Of a stretch of 64,000 nucleotides of DNA, positions 16,423-24,033 are shown piece after piece. The position numbers were made by a program, and so were the translations under genes. Each line of letters starts with the position of its first letter. The stretch's first letter is position 1. Under the pieces are notes generated by a model. That model was not told the DNA's origin, made no database searches, and saw only the letters and a program-made list of their open reading frames with translations. The DNA is from Iamia sp035575815 (GTDB lineage: Bacteria; Actinomycetota; Acidimicrobiia; Acidimicrobiales; Iamiaceae), in NCBI RefSeq assembly GCF_035575815.1, contig NZ_DATLXO010000147.1, positions 1 through 64,000 of the forward strand. The letters are read 5' to 3'.

Positions 16423-17349
16423 GTGACCACCTCGCCCGACGGACCTGCGCTCTGCGTCCGTCCCGGAGGGGAGCGGTCGTGGGTGGCCGACGCGGTGGTG
16501 GCGGGAGGTGGGCGCATCGTCGACCCCGGCGAGGCGGAGGCGGTGGTGTGGACCTCGCCCACCGATCCCGACGGCCTGGCCGGGCTGCTCCGCGACCACC
16601 CGCGGGTCCGGTGGGTGCAGCTGCCCTTCGCCGGCATCGAGCCCTACACGGCGGTCCTCGACGACGAGCACACCTGGACCTGCGGCAAGGGAGTGTACGC
16701 CACGCCCGTGGCCGAGCTCGCCCTCACCCTGCTGCTCGGCGGTCTGCGCCACGTGCACCGCTACGCCCGGGCCACCTCGTGGAGCGGCCCGGCCGGACGC
16801 AACCTGGTGGGGGCGCGGGTCACGGTGCTCGGCGGGGGTGGCATCGCCGAGGAGGTGCTGCGGCTGCTCGGGCCCTTCGCCGTCGACGCCACCGTCGTGC
16901 GCCGCCACCCCGGTCCCGTCGCCGGTGCGCGCCGGGTGGTCGGCCTCGACGAGCTGCACCCCGCCCTGTCCGACGCCGACGGGGTGATCCTCGCCCTCGC
17001 CCTCACCCCCGAGACCCGCGGCGTCATCGGCGCCGCTGAGCTCGACGCCATGGCCGACCACTCCTGCCTGGTGAACGTCGCCCGCGGCGCCCACATCGTC
17101 ACCGACGACCTGGTGCGCGCCCTCGCCGCCGGGGCCATCGGCTCGGTCGGCCTCGATGTCACCGACCCCGAGCCGCTGCCCGACGACCACCCCCTCTGGC
17201 GCGAGCCGCGGTGCACCGTGACGCCTCACGTCGGCAACACCCCGGAGATGGCGGTGCCCCTGCTCTCGGCGCGGATCACCGCCAACGTGCAGCGGTGGGC
17301 GACGGGCGCCGCCCTCCTCGGCCCCGTCGACGTGACGCTCGGGTACTGA
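16423..17349 (+). CDS. D-isomer-specific 2-hydroxyacid dehydrogenase
   Basis: The protein has 308 residues. The NAD-binding motif is VTVLGGGGIAEEVLRLL. The catalytic triad is visible in order: Arg in LVNVARGAHIV, Glu in TDPEPLPDDHPLW, His in VTPHVGNTPEM. It would reduce a 2-keto acid to a D-2-hydroxy acid, or the reverse, in the cytoplasm. The N-terminal substrate domain is short. The amidase gene follows after 96 bases with its own -10 box, so they need not be one operon. Confidence 0.92.
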   Translation: MTTSPDGPALCVRPGGERSWVADAVVAGGGRIVDPGEAEAVVWTSPTDPDGLAGLLRDHPRVRWVQLPFAGIEPYTAVLDDEHTWTCGKGVYATPVAELALTLLLGGLRHVHRYARATSWSGPAGRNLVGARVTVLGGGGIAEEVLRLLGPFAVDATVVRRHPGPVAGARRVVGLDELHPALSDADGVILALALTPETRGVIGAAELDAMADHSCLVNVARGAHIVTDDLVRALAAGAIGSVGLDVTDPEPLPDDHPLWREPRCTVTPHVGNTPEMAVPLLSARITANVQRWATGAALLGPVDVTLGY

Positions 17350-17400
17350 CCGCCCGAGCCGACGAGCCGGCTGGGGATCCGTGGTGCGGCCGGTCGGTCC

Positions 17401-17406
17401 TAGGGT
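17401..17406 (+). promoter_or_regulatory. -10 box (TAGGGT) for the amidase gene
   Basis: TAGGGT lies 39 bases before GTG 17446, so the transcript would have a short leader; CGGAGAA about 10 bases before the GTG could be its ribosome site. Confidence 0.45.
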
Positions 17407-17445
17407 GGCCGCTCCGCAGCCGTCGCCGTCCGGAGAACAACCAGC

Positions 17446-18846
17446 GTGGACTTCCGAGAGCACACCGTCGAGGGTCTCGCCGCCCAGGTCCAACGGGGAG
17501 AGGTGAGCGCCCGTGAGCTGGTGGGGGCGGCCCTCGAACGCATCGCCGCGCTCGACGGCGAGCTGCACGCCTTCGTCTCGGTCGACCGCGACCTGGCGCT
17601 CGCCGATGCCGCGCTCGTCGACGACCGCCTCGCCGCCGGCGACGCCGTCGGTTCGTTGGCCGGCATCCCGATCGGGGTGAAGGACCTCGAGGATGCGGTG
17701 GGCTTCGTCACCACCCACGGGTCGGTCCTCTCGGCCGAAGATGCGCCGGCGATGGCCGACTCGCTGTTCGTGGCCCGTCTGAAGTCCGCCGGCTGCGTGG
17801 TGGTCGGCAAGACCAACACGCCGGAGTTCGGCTGCAAGGGCGATACCAGCAACGGTCTCGGTCCGTCCACCGTGAACCCCTGGGACCTGACCCGATCCGC
17901 AGGCGGCTCGTCCGGGGGGAGCGCGGCGGCGGTGGCCTCGGGGATGGTGCCCCTCGCCACCGCCAGCGACGGCGGCGGGTCGATCCGCATCCCCGCCGCG
18001 ATCTGTGGGCTCACGGGGTTCAAGCCCTCCTTGGGGCGGGTGCCCATCGGCGGAGCGACTCCACCGGCGTGGGCCGACCTCTCGGCCAAGGGCCCACTCA
18101 CCCGGCGGGCCACCGACGCCGCCGCGGTGCTCGACGTGGTCGTCGGCCCCGACCCGAGCGACCTGCGCAGTCTGCCCCCGCCCCGCACCCTGTGGCGCCC
18201 GCAGCTCGACGAGCCGAACCCGCCCCTCCGCGTGGCGTGGTCGCCGACGCTCGGCTACGCACCGGTCGACTCGGGCGTGGCCGCCGTCTGCCAGGGCGCC
18301 ATCGACCGGCTGGCCGAGTCGGGCTGCGAGGTCGTCGAGGAGCCCTTGGTGTTCCCCGAGGACCCGGTCGGCTCGTGGTTGACGCTGACCTCCGCGTCGC
18401 ACCTGCGCACCGTGGGCGAGCTGCGCGGCACCCCGTCGTGGGACCTGCTCGACCCCGCCGTGCGCTTCGGAGCCGAGGTCGCGGCGTCGATGAGCGCGGT
18501 CGACGTCATCGCCGCCCAGGATGCGTGCCACCAGCTCAACTCGGCTCTGGCCACCCTGCTCCACGACGTGTCGTTCCTGCTCACGCCCGTGATCGCCGGC
18601 CGGGTGCCCGAGCCGTGGGGCCAGGGCACCATCGACGGGGTCGAAGACGCGAACTGGATACGCTTCACCTACCCGTTCAACCTCACCCGGTCGCCGGCGG
18701 GCACCGTCTTCATCGGTTGCACCGACGACGGGGTGCCGGTCGGGCTCCAGGTCGTGGGCACGCTCCACGCCGATGCCGCCGTGCTGCGGATGCTCGCCTA
18801 CCTCGAGCAGGTCGTCGGCTCCGACGCGGTGGCCTCGCTCAACTGA
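17446..18846 (+). CDS. Amidase-signature family hydrolase
   Basis: The protein has 466 residues. The Ser-cisSer-Lys triad is present: Lys in GIPIGVKDLEDAVG, the cis-Ser and nucleophile Ser in SAGGSSGGSAAAVASGMV and DGGGSIRIPAAICGL. It hydrolyses an amide bond; substrates range from indole-acetamide to Glu-tRNA. The lack of gatB/gatC neighbours argues against GatA. The C-terminal RSPAGTVFIGCTDDGVPVG is where GatA-like enzymes have NxxGxPA, here slightly altered. Confidence 0.92.
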   Translation: MDFREHTVEGLAAQVQRGEVSARELVGAALERIAALDGELHAFVSVDRDLALADAALVDDRLAAGDAVGSLAGIPIGVKDLEDAVGFVTTHGSVLSAEDAPAMADSLFVARLKSAGCVVVGKTNTPEFGCKGDTSNGLGPSTVNPWDLTRSAGGSSGGSAAAVASGMVPLATASDGGGSIRIPAAICGLTGFKPSLGRVPIGGATPPAWADLSAKGPLTRRATDAAAVLDVVVGPDPSDLRSLPPPRTLWRPQLDEPNPPLRVAWSPTLGYAPVDSGVAAVCQGAIDRLAESGCEVVEEPLVFPEDPVGSWLTLTSASHLRTVGELRGTPSWDLLDPAVRFGAEVAASMSAVDVIAAQDACHQLNSALATLLHDVSFLLTPVIAGRVPEPWGQGTIDGVEDANWIRFTYPFNLTRSPAGTVFIGCTDDGVPVGLQVVGTLHADAAVLRMLAYLEQVVGSDAVASLN

Positions 18847-18930
18847 CCGCCGCTCCTGCGCCTGTCGCCTTCCGCGGGGACCGTCGGGTCGATCCCGTCG
18901 GGGTTGGGGGCGCGACGGTCGGACGGGGGG

Positions 18931-18936
18931 TAGCGT
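18931..18936 (+). promoter_or_regulatory. Leaderless-type -10 box (TAGCGT)
   Basis: TAGCGT ends 7 bases before GTG 18944. Confidence 0.45.
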
Positions 18937-18943
18937 CGTGGGG

Positions 18944-19609
18944 GTGACGGCACCGCCGCATGCTCCCTGGGCGTTGCGAGGCGAGGCCCTCGTCGGCCTC
19001 TCATGGACGCGGCCGCCGGTCGAGATGCCCGACGGCATCACCGCCGCCCCCGGGCCGACGTTCGTCGTCGCGGTTCGCTACACGGATTCTCCGGTGGGGC
19101 CGTTCCTGCAGCTCATGGTGCTGGTGCCGGGCCGCCTCGGCGCCCACCCGGGGTGGTCGGCGGTGGTGGCGGTGGTCGACAAGCCCGACGCCCTGGTGGC
19201 CTTCCAGATGAACTGGGGGGTGCCGGCCCGCTTGGGGGAGCTGCGCTGGTTCGCCCGCGATGGCGTGCGCCAGCTGCTGTGGGAGGACCGCGACCTGTCG
19301 GTCAGGGCCCGCGGTCGCGGGTTTGGCGTGCCCATGGTGGTGCCCCACCGGCTGGTGCAGGCCCGGGCCGACGGCCCCGTCGTCGTGCGCGATCGGCTCT
19401 GGGGCCTGTTCCGCCCGGCGGTCGTCGCCGTCGACGCCACCCCTCGCGACGACCTCGACGTTCTCGTCGGGCGCCACGCCGGGGCGACGGTCGACGGCCT
19501 GCACCGCACCATCGCACCGGCCCGCACCCCCGTGGGCCTGCTGGCTCCTCTGCGGGCCCCGGCCGCCGGTGCCGAGCCGCTGATGCGTCGCCCCGAACGT
19601 CAGTTCTGA
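18944..19609 (+). CDS. Acetoacetate-decarboxylase-like protein
   Basis: The protein has 221 residues from GTG 18944; a GTG at 18938 is two codons earlier. The opening APPHAPWALRGEALVGLSW and the beta-rich body (FVVAVRYTDSPVGPFLQLMV) look like the acetoacetate decarboxylase fold. I cannot confidently place the catalytic Lys, so enzymatic activity is uncertain. Proteins of this size and type are common uncharacterised actinobacterial relatives. It is the last gene before an accessory patch. Confidence 0.5.
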   Translation: MTAPPHAPWALRGEALVGLSWTRPPVEMPDGITAAPGPTFVVAVRYTDSPVGPFLQLMVLVPGRLGAHPGWSAVVAVVDKPDALVAFQMNWGVPARLGELRWFARDGVRQLLWEDRDLSVRARGRGFGVPMVVPHRLVQARADGPVVVRDRLWGLFRPAVVAVDATPRDDLDVLVGRHAGATVDGLHRTIAPARTPVGLLAPLRAPAAGAEPLMRRPERQF

Positions 19610-19740
19610 GGCGCCGCTCTGGGCCGGTTCGGATGGTGATCACACACAGCTCGATTCGCAGGTCGCTCAGGTCACCGGGCTGCCTGGCGACGAAGCCGTC
19701 GCGGTGCCCAGAAGGTGCCGGCCCCCGTCCTTCGGATCGA

Positions 19741-19900
19741 GTGCCTGCGAGACGCCGGTCTGCGCCGGTTCTGAGCCATCGTTGGTCGGAACCGATCCGG
19801 CACTGTCGCCAGGGTACCGATAGGTTCGGTCCCAAATCACTACCGGTCATCGGGGTCCGCTGCGGCGGCGCACCGACAACGAGTACGGCGGAGGACGACC
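19741..19900 (+). repeat. Duplicated upstream region, copy 1
   Basis: This stretch shares ordered blocks with 20869-21020: GTGCCTGCGA, GTTCTGAGCC, GGCGCACCGA and GGACGAC just before an ATG. The blocks keep the same order and similar spacing, indicating an old duplication of a promoter/leader. Confidence 0.6.
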
Positions 19901-20602
19901 ATGGCTGAGCATCGACCGGCGGCCTGGCACCCTGATCCGGAGAACCCGGGTCAACTTCGGTACTGGGATGGTTTGCAGTGGACGGAGCATCGGAACCCCG
20001 ACACGGGTGCCGGTGGTCGAGGCCCGGATCCGACAACCGAGATCCCGCAGGTCGACGACGCGGCAGCGGCACGGTCGGCACCGAAGAGCAAGAGCGCCCT
20101 TCCCTACATTCTGATTCCGGTCGGGGCGTGCCTGGCACTGTTCCTCCTCGCGGGCATCATCGGAGCGATGGCGGGGTCTCCGGAGGACGAGGGAGAGCAG
20201 GCCGGGTCAACCACACAGGCGTCGCAGTCGACGTCAACCAGCGAGGCGACAACGGAAGCTCCTACCGTCGATGCGCCCGCCACGACGGTGGAGCCCACCA
20301 CGGCCACCACCGCGCCTGCGATCACAACCACGGCAGCTCCGACGACGGCAGCTCCGACGACGGCAGCGGCTCCGGTGTTCATGCCGGACGTGATGTGCAT
20401 GAACCTCCAGGTGGCCCAAGATGCCATCCAGGCTGCAGGGGTCTTCTTCTCCCGCTCCGAGGATGCCTCTGGCCAGGGCCGTTCTCAGCTCCTTGATGCC
20501 AACTGGATCGTGGTGGGTCAGAACCCGGCCGCCGGAACGCTGATCGGCGAGGGAGACGCCGTGCTCTCGGCGGTCAAGATCGGCGAGCCGAGTCCCTGTT
20601 AG
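19901..20602 (+). CDS. DUF2510 membrane protein with PASTA-like C-terminus
   Basis: The protein has 233 residues. The N-terminal DUF2510 motif is WHPDPENPGQLRYWDGLQWT (about 9-28). A transmembrane helix is at about 67-90 (ALPYILIPVGACLALFLLAG). A Thr/Ala-rich linker follows, and the last about 70 residues look PASTA-like (FMPDVMCMNLQVAQDAIQAA, then WIVVGQNPAAGTLIGEGDAV). PASTA domains bind peptidoglycan stems or partner proteins, so an envelope sensor or adaptor is plausible. GGAGGACGACC precedes the ATG. Base composition is less GC-biased than in the neighbours. Confidence 0.75.
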   Translation: MAEHRPAAWHPDPENPGQLRYWDGLQWTEHRNPDTGAGGRGPDPTTEIPQVDDAAAARSAPKSKSALPYILIPVGACLALFLLAGIIGAMAGSPEDEGEQAGSTTQASQSTSTSEATTEAPTVDAPATTVEPTTATTAPAITTTAAPTTAAPTTAAAPVFMPDVMCMNLQVAQDAIQAAGVFFSRSEDASGQGRSQLLDANWIVVGQNPAAGTLIGEGDAVLSAVKIGEPSPC

Positions 20603-20621
20603 GTGGCGCAACTCCGGGCCC

Positions 20622-20783
20622 TTCAAGCCGAGCAGCTTCGACTTCTGGGCTGCGAACTCATCCTCGGTGAGGATCCCGCCGTCTCGCAGGTTGGCTAGCT
20701 CTCGGAGCTGCTCGGCGCGCGTCGGCTCGACGGTGGTGGTGGTCTCCTCGACCAGGACGGTCTCGTCCGAGGCCGGAACGCTG
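20622..20783 (-). pseudogene. SHOCT-domain fragment
   Basis: The minus strand reads EQLRELANLRDGGILTEDEF then AAQKSKLLGL, the SHOCT (short C-terminal domain) consensus, preceded by an acidic Thr run. In complete proteins the SHOCT domain ends the protein, but here the frame runs on without a stop into the antisense of the DUF2510 gene and has no credible start; the nearest is a GTG near 20836. It is most simply the remnant of a gene broken by rearrangement. Confidence 0.6.
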
Positions 20784-20868
20784 TTTTGGACCCCCGACTG
20801 CCTGCTGCTGGGTGATCGCGTGTCCGCGCCCGTCACCCGATCGGTGTGTCCGGGCTCATCGGAACGGG

Positions 20869-21020
20869 TGCCTGCGACGTCCGTCAGCCCGCGTTCTGAG
20901 CCGTCGTCCAATGTCGAGGCGGATGACGGGGCCACCTCCGGTGCCGGATATCTTCGCCCCGGACCACCACGGGTTCGCGCTGTTCGCCGCGACGGCGCAC
21001 CGAGGAACGAGGACGACGAC
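20869..21020 (+). repeat. Duplicated upstream region, copy 2
   Basis: Counterpart of 19741-19900, ending at the thioesterase ATG. The DUF2510 gene and SHOCT remnant lie between the two copies. Confidence 0.6.
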
Positions 21021-21854
21021 ATGACCGCAGGCGAGCCTCTTGCTCTGTTCGACGAGTGCACCGCGGTGCGCCCCTGCGGTGCCGAGGGCGTGTGGGACGT
21101 CGAGCTGCGCGACGAGTTCACCATCGTGAACGGCCACCCCAACGGCGGGTACCTGTTGGCGCTCCTCGGACGGGCGGCGGTCGCAGCCGTGGGCGAGCCC
21201 GATCGCCACGTCATCAGCGCCACCGCGTCCTACGTCGCGCCGCCTGCGGTCGGCCCCGCCACGGTGCGCACCGAGGTCCAACGCCGCGGCCGCACCGCGT
21301 CGCAGGTCCGCACCGTCCTCGTCCAGGACGACACGCCCCGCGTCGATGTGCTGATGCTCGTCGGTGCGCTGGACTCCGAGCCACCGCTCTGGGGCGACGT
21401 CGCGGCTCCGACGCTGCCCGACGAGGAGACGTGTCAGGCCGCGTCCCTGGCGCGCCGATCCCCGATCACCGGGGGCGAGCCGCCGATGGCCAAGGTCGTC
21501 TCGCTGGCCTTCGACCCTGCCACCCTGGGGTGGGCCGCCGGCGAGCCGGGCGGGCAGGGCGAAATGCGCGCCTGGCTGCGCTTCGCCGACGACCGCCCCT
21601 TCGACCCTCTGGCCCTCCTGCTGGCCGTCGACGCGCTGCCGCCCGCCACCTTCGAGGTGGCCATGACCGGCTGGGTCCCCACCTTGAGCCTCACCGCCTA
21701 CATCCGGGCCCGGCCCGCCGCCGGGCCCCTGCGGGTGCGCTTCCGCGTCGGCGTCATCGCCGGCGGGCGTGCCGATGAGACCTGCGAGGTGTGGGACAGC
21801 GCCGCGCGCCTGGTGGCCCAGTCGACCCAGCTAGCCGCCATCCGCATGCCCTGA
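21021..21854 (+). CDS. Acyl-CoA thioesterase-like double-hotdog protein
   Basis: The protein has 277 residues. Two hotdog halves are visible: residues about 1-120 with NGHPNGGYLLALLGRAAVAA and ISATASYVAPPAVGPATVRT, and about 135-277 with PFDPLALLLAVDALPPATFE and SLTAYIRARPAAGPLRVRF. This is the TesB/thioesterase-superfamily layout and would hydrolyse acyl-CoA. GAGGACGAC precedes the ATG. It ends 60 bases before a tRNA-Val gene. Confidence 0.85.
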   Translation: MTAGEPLALFDECTAVRPCGAEGVWDVELRDEFTIVNGHPNGGYLLALLGRAAVAAVGEPDRHVISATASYVAPPAVGPATVRTEVQRRGRTASQVRTVLVQDDTPRVDVLMLVGALDSEPPLWGDVAAPTLPDEETCQAASLARRSPITGGEPPMAKVVSLAFDPATLGWAAGEPGGQGEMRAWLRFADDRPFDPLALLLAVDALPPATFEVAMTGWVPTLSLTAYIRARPAAGPLRVRFRVGVIAGGRADETCEVWDSAARLVAQSTQLAAIRMP

Positions 21855-21913
21855 CGCGAGGGGCGATCTGGGGTGGGGCTGGGCCGCGACCTCGCGCTAC
21901 TGTCGTCGGCTCC

Positions 21914-21990
21914 GGGCGTATAGCTCAGTCGGCTAGAGCGCTGCCTTCACACGGCAGAGGTCCACAGTTCGAGTCTGTGTACGCCCACCA
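21914..21990 (+). tRNA. tRNA-Val (anticodon CAC), CCA encoded
   Basis: The cloverleaf is complete: acceptor GGGCGTA/TACGCCC, D-arm TAGCTCAGTCGGCTAGAG, anticodon stem-loop CTGCC-TTCACAC-GGCAG with anticodon CAC, T-arm CACAG-TTCGAGT-CTGTG, then A and an encoded CCA. It is 77 nt long. Downstream lies transferred DNA with an integrase remnant, so this tRNA is a likely old integration site. Confidence 0.97.
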
Positions 21991-22252
21991 CAAAGGCCCA
22001 GGTCAGAGCCGGTGCCGGGGCTAAGCGGTGATCGCAGTGGCAACCGGCGCCCCGCGGAAAACCCGCGGAAATCCCGATACGGGCCGGGACGGCCCGCCAC
22101 GAGGCGGGACACGAGCGGGCGCGATGGCACCGCCTGCGGGCCCTCGTCGCGAGTCCCTCGGAGCGCCGGGGATGGCTGTGAGTAGTGCGGCAGATCCGGC
22201 GTTAGGGGCCGGTACGGCATCAGGCATTCGGTAACCGGGCACGCTGGGCGTC
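21991..22252. other. Non-coding stretch after tRNA-Val
   Basis: No gene is supported here. The only notable feature is the hairpin CCGCGG-AAAAC-CCGCGG near 22053-22069. I found no repeat of the tRNA 3' end that would mark an attachment site. Confidence 0.4.
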
Positions 22253-23107
22253 GTGGATCGACGGTCGAGTGAGCTGCTGGGTTTCGCGCGTGACGCACGG
22301 GTGCTGATCGTCAGCTGCGACGACCTCGGCATGCACGACGCGGTCAACGCTGCCGTGGTGGAGTCGATCGAGAACGGCATCGCGAGCTCCTGCAGCCTGA
22401 TGGTTCCGTGCCCGGCGGCGGCAAACGCGATCCGGCTGCTTCGCGAACGCCCGCACATCCCGTTCGGGATCCACCTCGCGCTCGTCTGCGACTCGCCGGA
22501 GTACCGCTGGGGCCCGACCGCCGCCAAGGCCGACGTGCCCTCGTTGCTCGACCCCGACACCAACGAGCTCTACGTCAACACGCCGGCCCAGCGCACCGCG
22601 CTCCTCGCAGAGGCCAAGCTCACCGATGTCGAACGCGAGCTGCGTGCGCAGATCGACGCCGTGGTCGACGTAGGACTCGCACCCACGCACCTCGACTGGC
22701 ACTGCCTCGCCGACGGCGGTCGCGCCGACATCGGTGACCTGGCGATGGCGCTCGCCGAAGAGTACGGCCTCGCCGCACGGGTCTGGCTCGACGAAGGCCG
22801 CCGCAAGGCTCGTGAGCAGGGCAAACCCGTCGTCGACAACGCCTTCCTGGACAGCTACTCCATCAGCCTCGGCGACAAGGCGGCAACCTACGGGCGAATG
22901 CTCCGCGAGCTACCGCCGGGCCTCAACGAATGGGCCATCCATCCAGCGCACGGCACCGAGCAATGGCAGACGATCGAGCCAACCGGCTGGCGCATCCGGC
23001 AAACCGACCACTCGTTCCTCACCTCACCACAAGCACGCGAGATCCTTGATCATGAAGGCATCACCGTCATCGACTACCGGCCACTGCAACAGGCGTGGAA
23101 CGCCTAA
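22253..23107 (+). CDS. ChbG/HpnK (YdjC-like) carbohydrate deacetylase
   Basis: The protein has 284 residues from GTG 22253. The metal motif CDDLGMHDAVNAAVVESIEN carries the catalytic Asp pair, PFGIHLAL the metal His, and PTHLDWHC the second His. The C-terminal WAIHPAHGT has the last family His. The family removes acetyl groups from diacetylated chito-oligosaccharides or acts in hopanoid lipid synthesis. The 3' part uses more A-rich codons than the surroundings. It lies between a tRNA and an integrase remnant, so acquisition by transfer is likely. Confidence 0.85.
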   Translation: MDRRSSELLGFARDARVLIVSCDDLGMHDAVNAAVVESIENGIASSCSLMVPCPAAANAIRLLRERPHIPFGIHLALVCDSPEYRWGPTAAKADVPSLLDPDTNELYVNTPAQRTALLAEAKLTDVERELRAQIDAVVDVGLAPTHLDWHCLADGGRADIGDLAMALAEEYGLAARVWLDEGRRKAREQGKPVVDNAFLDSYSISLGDKAATYGRMLRELPPGLNEWAIHPAHGTEQWQTIEPTGWRIRQTDHSFLTSPQAREILDHEGITVIDYRPLQQAWNA

Positions 23108-23182
23108 CCGCGTGTCCCCTAGGTGCCGTTGAAGGGCACCATGGAGCCTCCGCGAGCCGGGCCGTGGCATCGAGCGCTGAGC

Positions 23183-23424
23183 TCAGGACTCGTGGTCGGA
23201 ACGGCCGAGAGCCATCGCTTCGAGCCGTTCGAGGACGGGGTCGGCGTTGCCGGGGAACAGGTTCCGTAGCGGTCGAGGACGACGCTGACGCTGGTGTGCC
23301 CGGCCCATACAGCGATCTGCTTCGGTGAGGCCCCGGCTGCGATCCCCAGCGACACTGCAGTGTGGCGGAGGTCGTGGGGGCGGAGCGGGGCGACGTTAGG
23401 CATCCTCGCAGCCATCCTCATGGT
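23183..23424 (-). pseudogene. Tyrosine recombinase (phage-type integrase) remnant, frameshifted
   Basis: The minus strand keeps only the C-terminal catalytic part: RPHDLRHTAVSLGIAAGAS (Arg of the R-H-R-H-Y set), AVWAGHTSVSVVLDRYG (His and the nucleophile Tyr). Straight after DRYG the reading frame breaks. Moving by one base gives NLFPGNADPVLERLEAMALG and a natural stop at 23183-23185. The N-terminal core-binding domain is missing. It is therefore dead, truncated upstream and frameshifted by about one deleted base. Confidence 0.8.
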
Positions 23425-23574
23425 CGGTCCTCGGGTGGCAGCCCGTAGCCCTGACGCGCCCGTGGCAGCGATGCGTCCCCCTACACGGGAACTGGCTCCG
23501 TCGGCCCGTGGGGTGCTGAGGGCCATGGGCGATGATCTCTCTGCGCCGATCTCCAGTGACCCCGACACGGAGCG

Positions 23575-24033
23575 ATGACTAGGCCGCTGCCGCTCCGCGT
23601 CGAGCAACCGCCCGACGACGTCGCGGTCGTCGTTCGGGCCGGCGTGATGAGCGCCGAGAACGTCCGACGCTCGGCGGAGCGGACCTTCTCGCTCTACGCG
23701 GTCTACGGCATCTCCGTCGACGGTGTGCTCGAAGGGACCGTGCAGGAGGCGTGCCGAGGTGACCGGATCAGCAGCTACCGCCAGGTCCTCGACGACGAAT
23801 GGCGACAGCATGAGCGCCCGGAGCTGACGGTCGGTGCCACTGAGCCACCTTCCGCTCGTCTCCGCCCCGACGATGACGAGCGCCCCCCGGAGGGTGAGGG
23901 CGCGCCGGAGGTGGGTCAACGAACGGGGCCGCCCACGGCCCGGCGGCTGACGCGTCGGCGGTATGACGGCTCTCAGTTGGGATTGAGGCGGATGATCCGT
24001 TCGCCGGTCCCGTTGTTGGAGGTGGTGAGGTAG
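23575..24033 (+). pseudogene. Degraded hypothetical gene in the integrase island
   Basis: The first about 75 residues (MTRPLPLRVEQPPDDVAVVV, then YAVYGISVDG) resemble an actinobacterial hypothetical family that begins in this way and often sits in mobile cassettes. After SSYRQV the sequence turns low-complexity and charged and the expected C-terminus is absent. Its ATG overlaps the stop of an upstream partial frame ending APISSDPDTER (ATGA), as in an operon. The 3' end runs under the PQQ dehydrogenase gene. I cannot name a function. Confidence 0.45.

Noticed and set aside
16129..19041. Very long minus-strand open frame opposite the dehydrogenase, amidase and decarboxylase-like genes
   Set aside because: The product is low-complexity Arg/Gly/His/Pro with no domain, and each opposing plus-strand gene has clear family motifs. 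It is a GC-bias shadow.
20104..20427. Minus-strand Val/Ala-rich open frame opposite the DUF2510 gene
   Set aside because: It is the antisense of the Thr/Ala-rich linker and has no start signal or domain.
22028..22234. 68-codon frame after tRNA-Val
   Set aside because: Arg/Gly/Pro-rich with no ribosome site or homology that I can recognise.
21991..23200. Attachment-site repeat of the tRNA-Val 3' end
   Set aside because: No copy of GTTCGAGTCTGTGTACGCCC or a close variant was found by eye near the integrase remnant.
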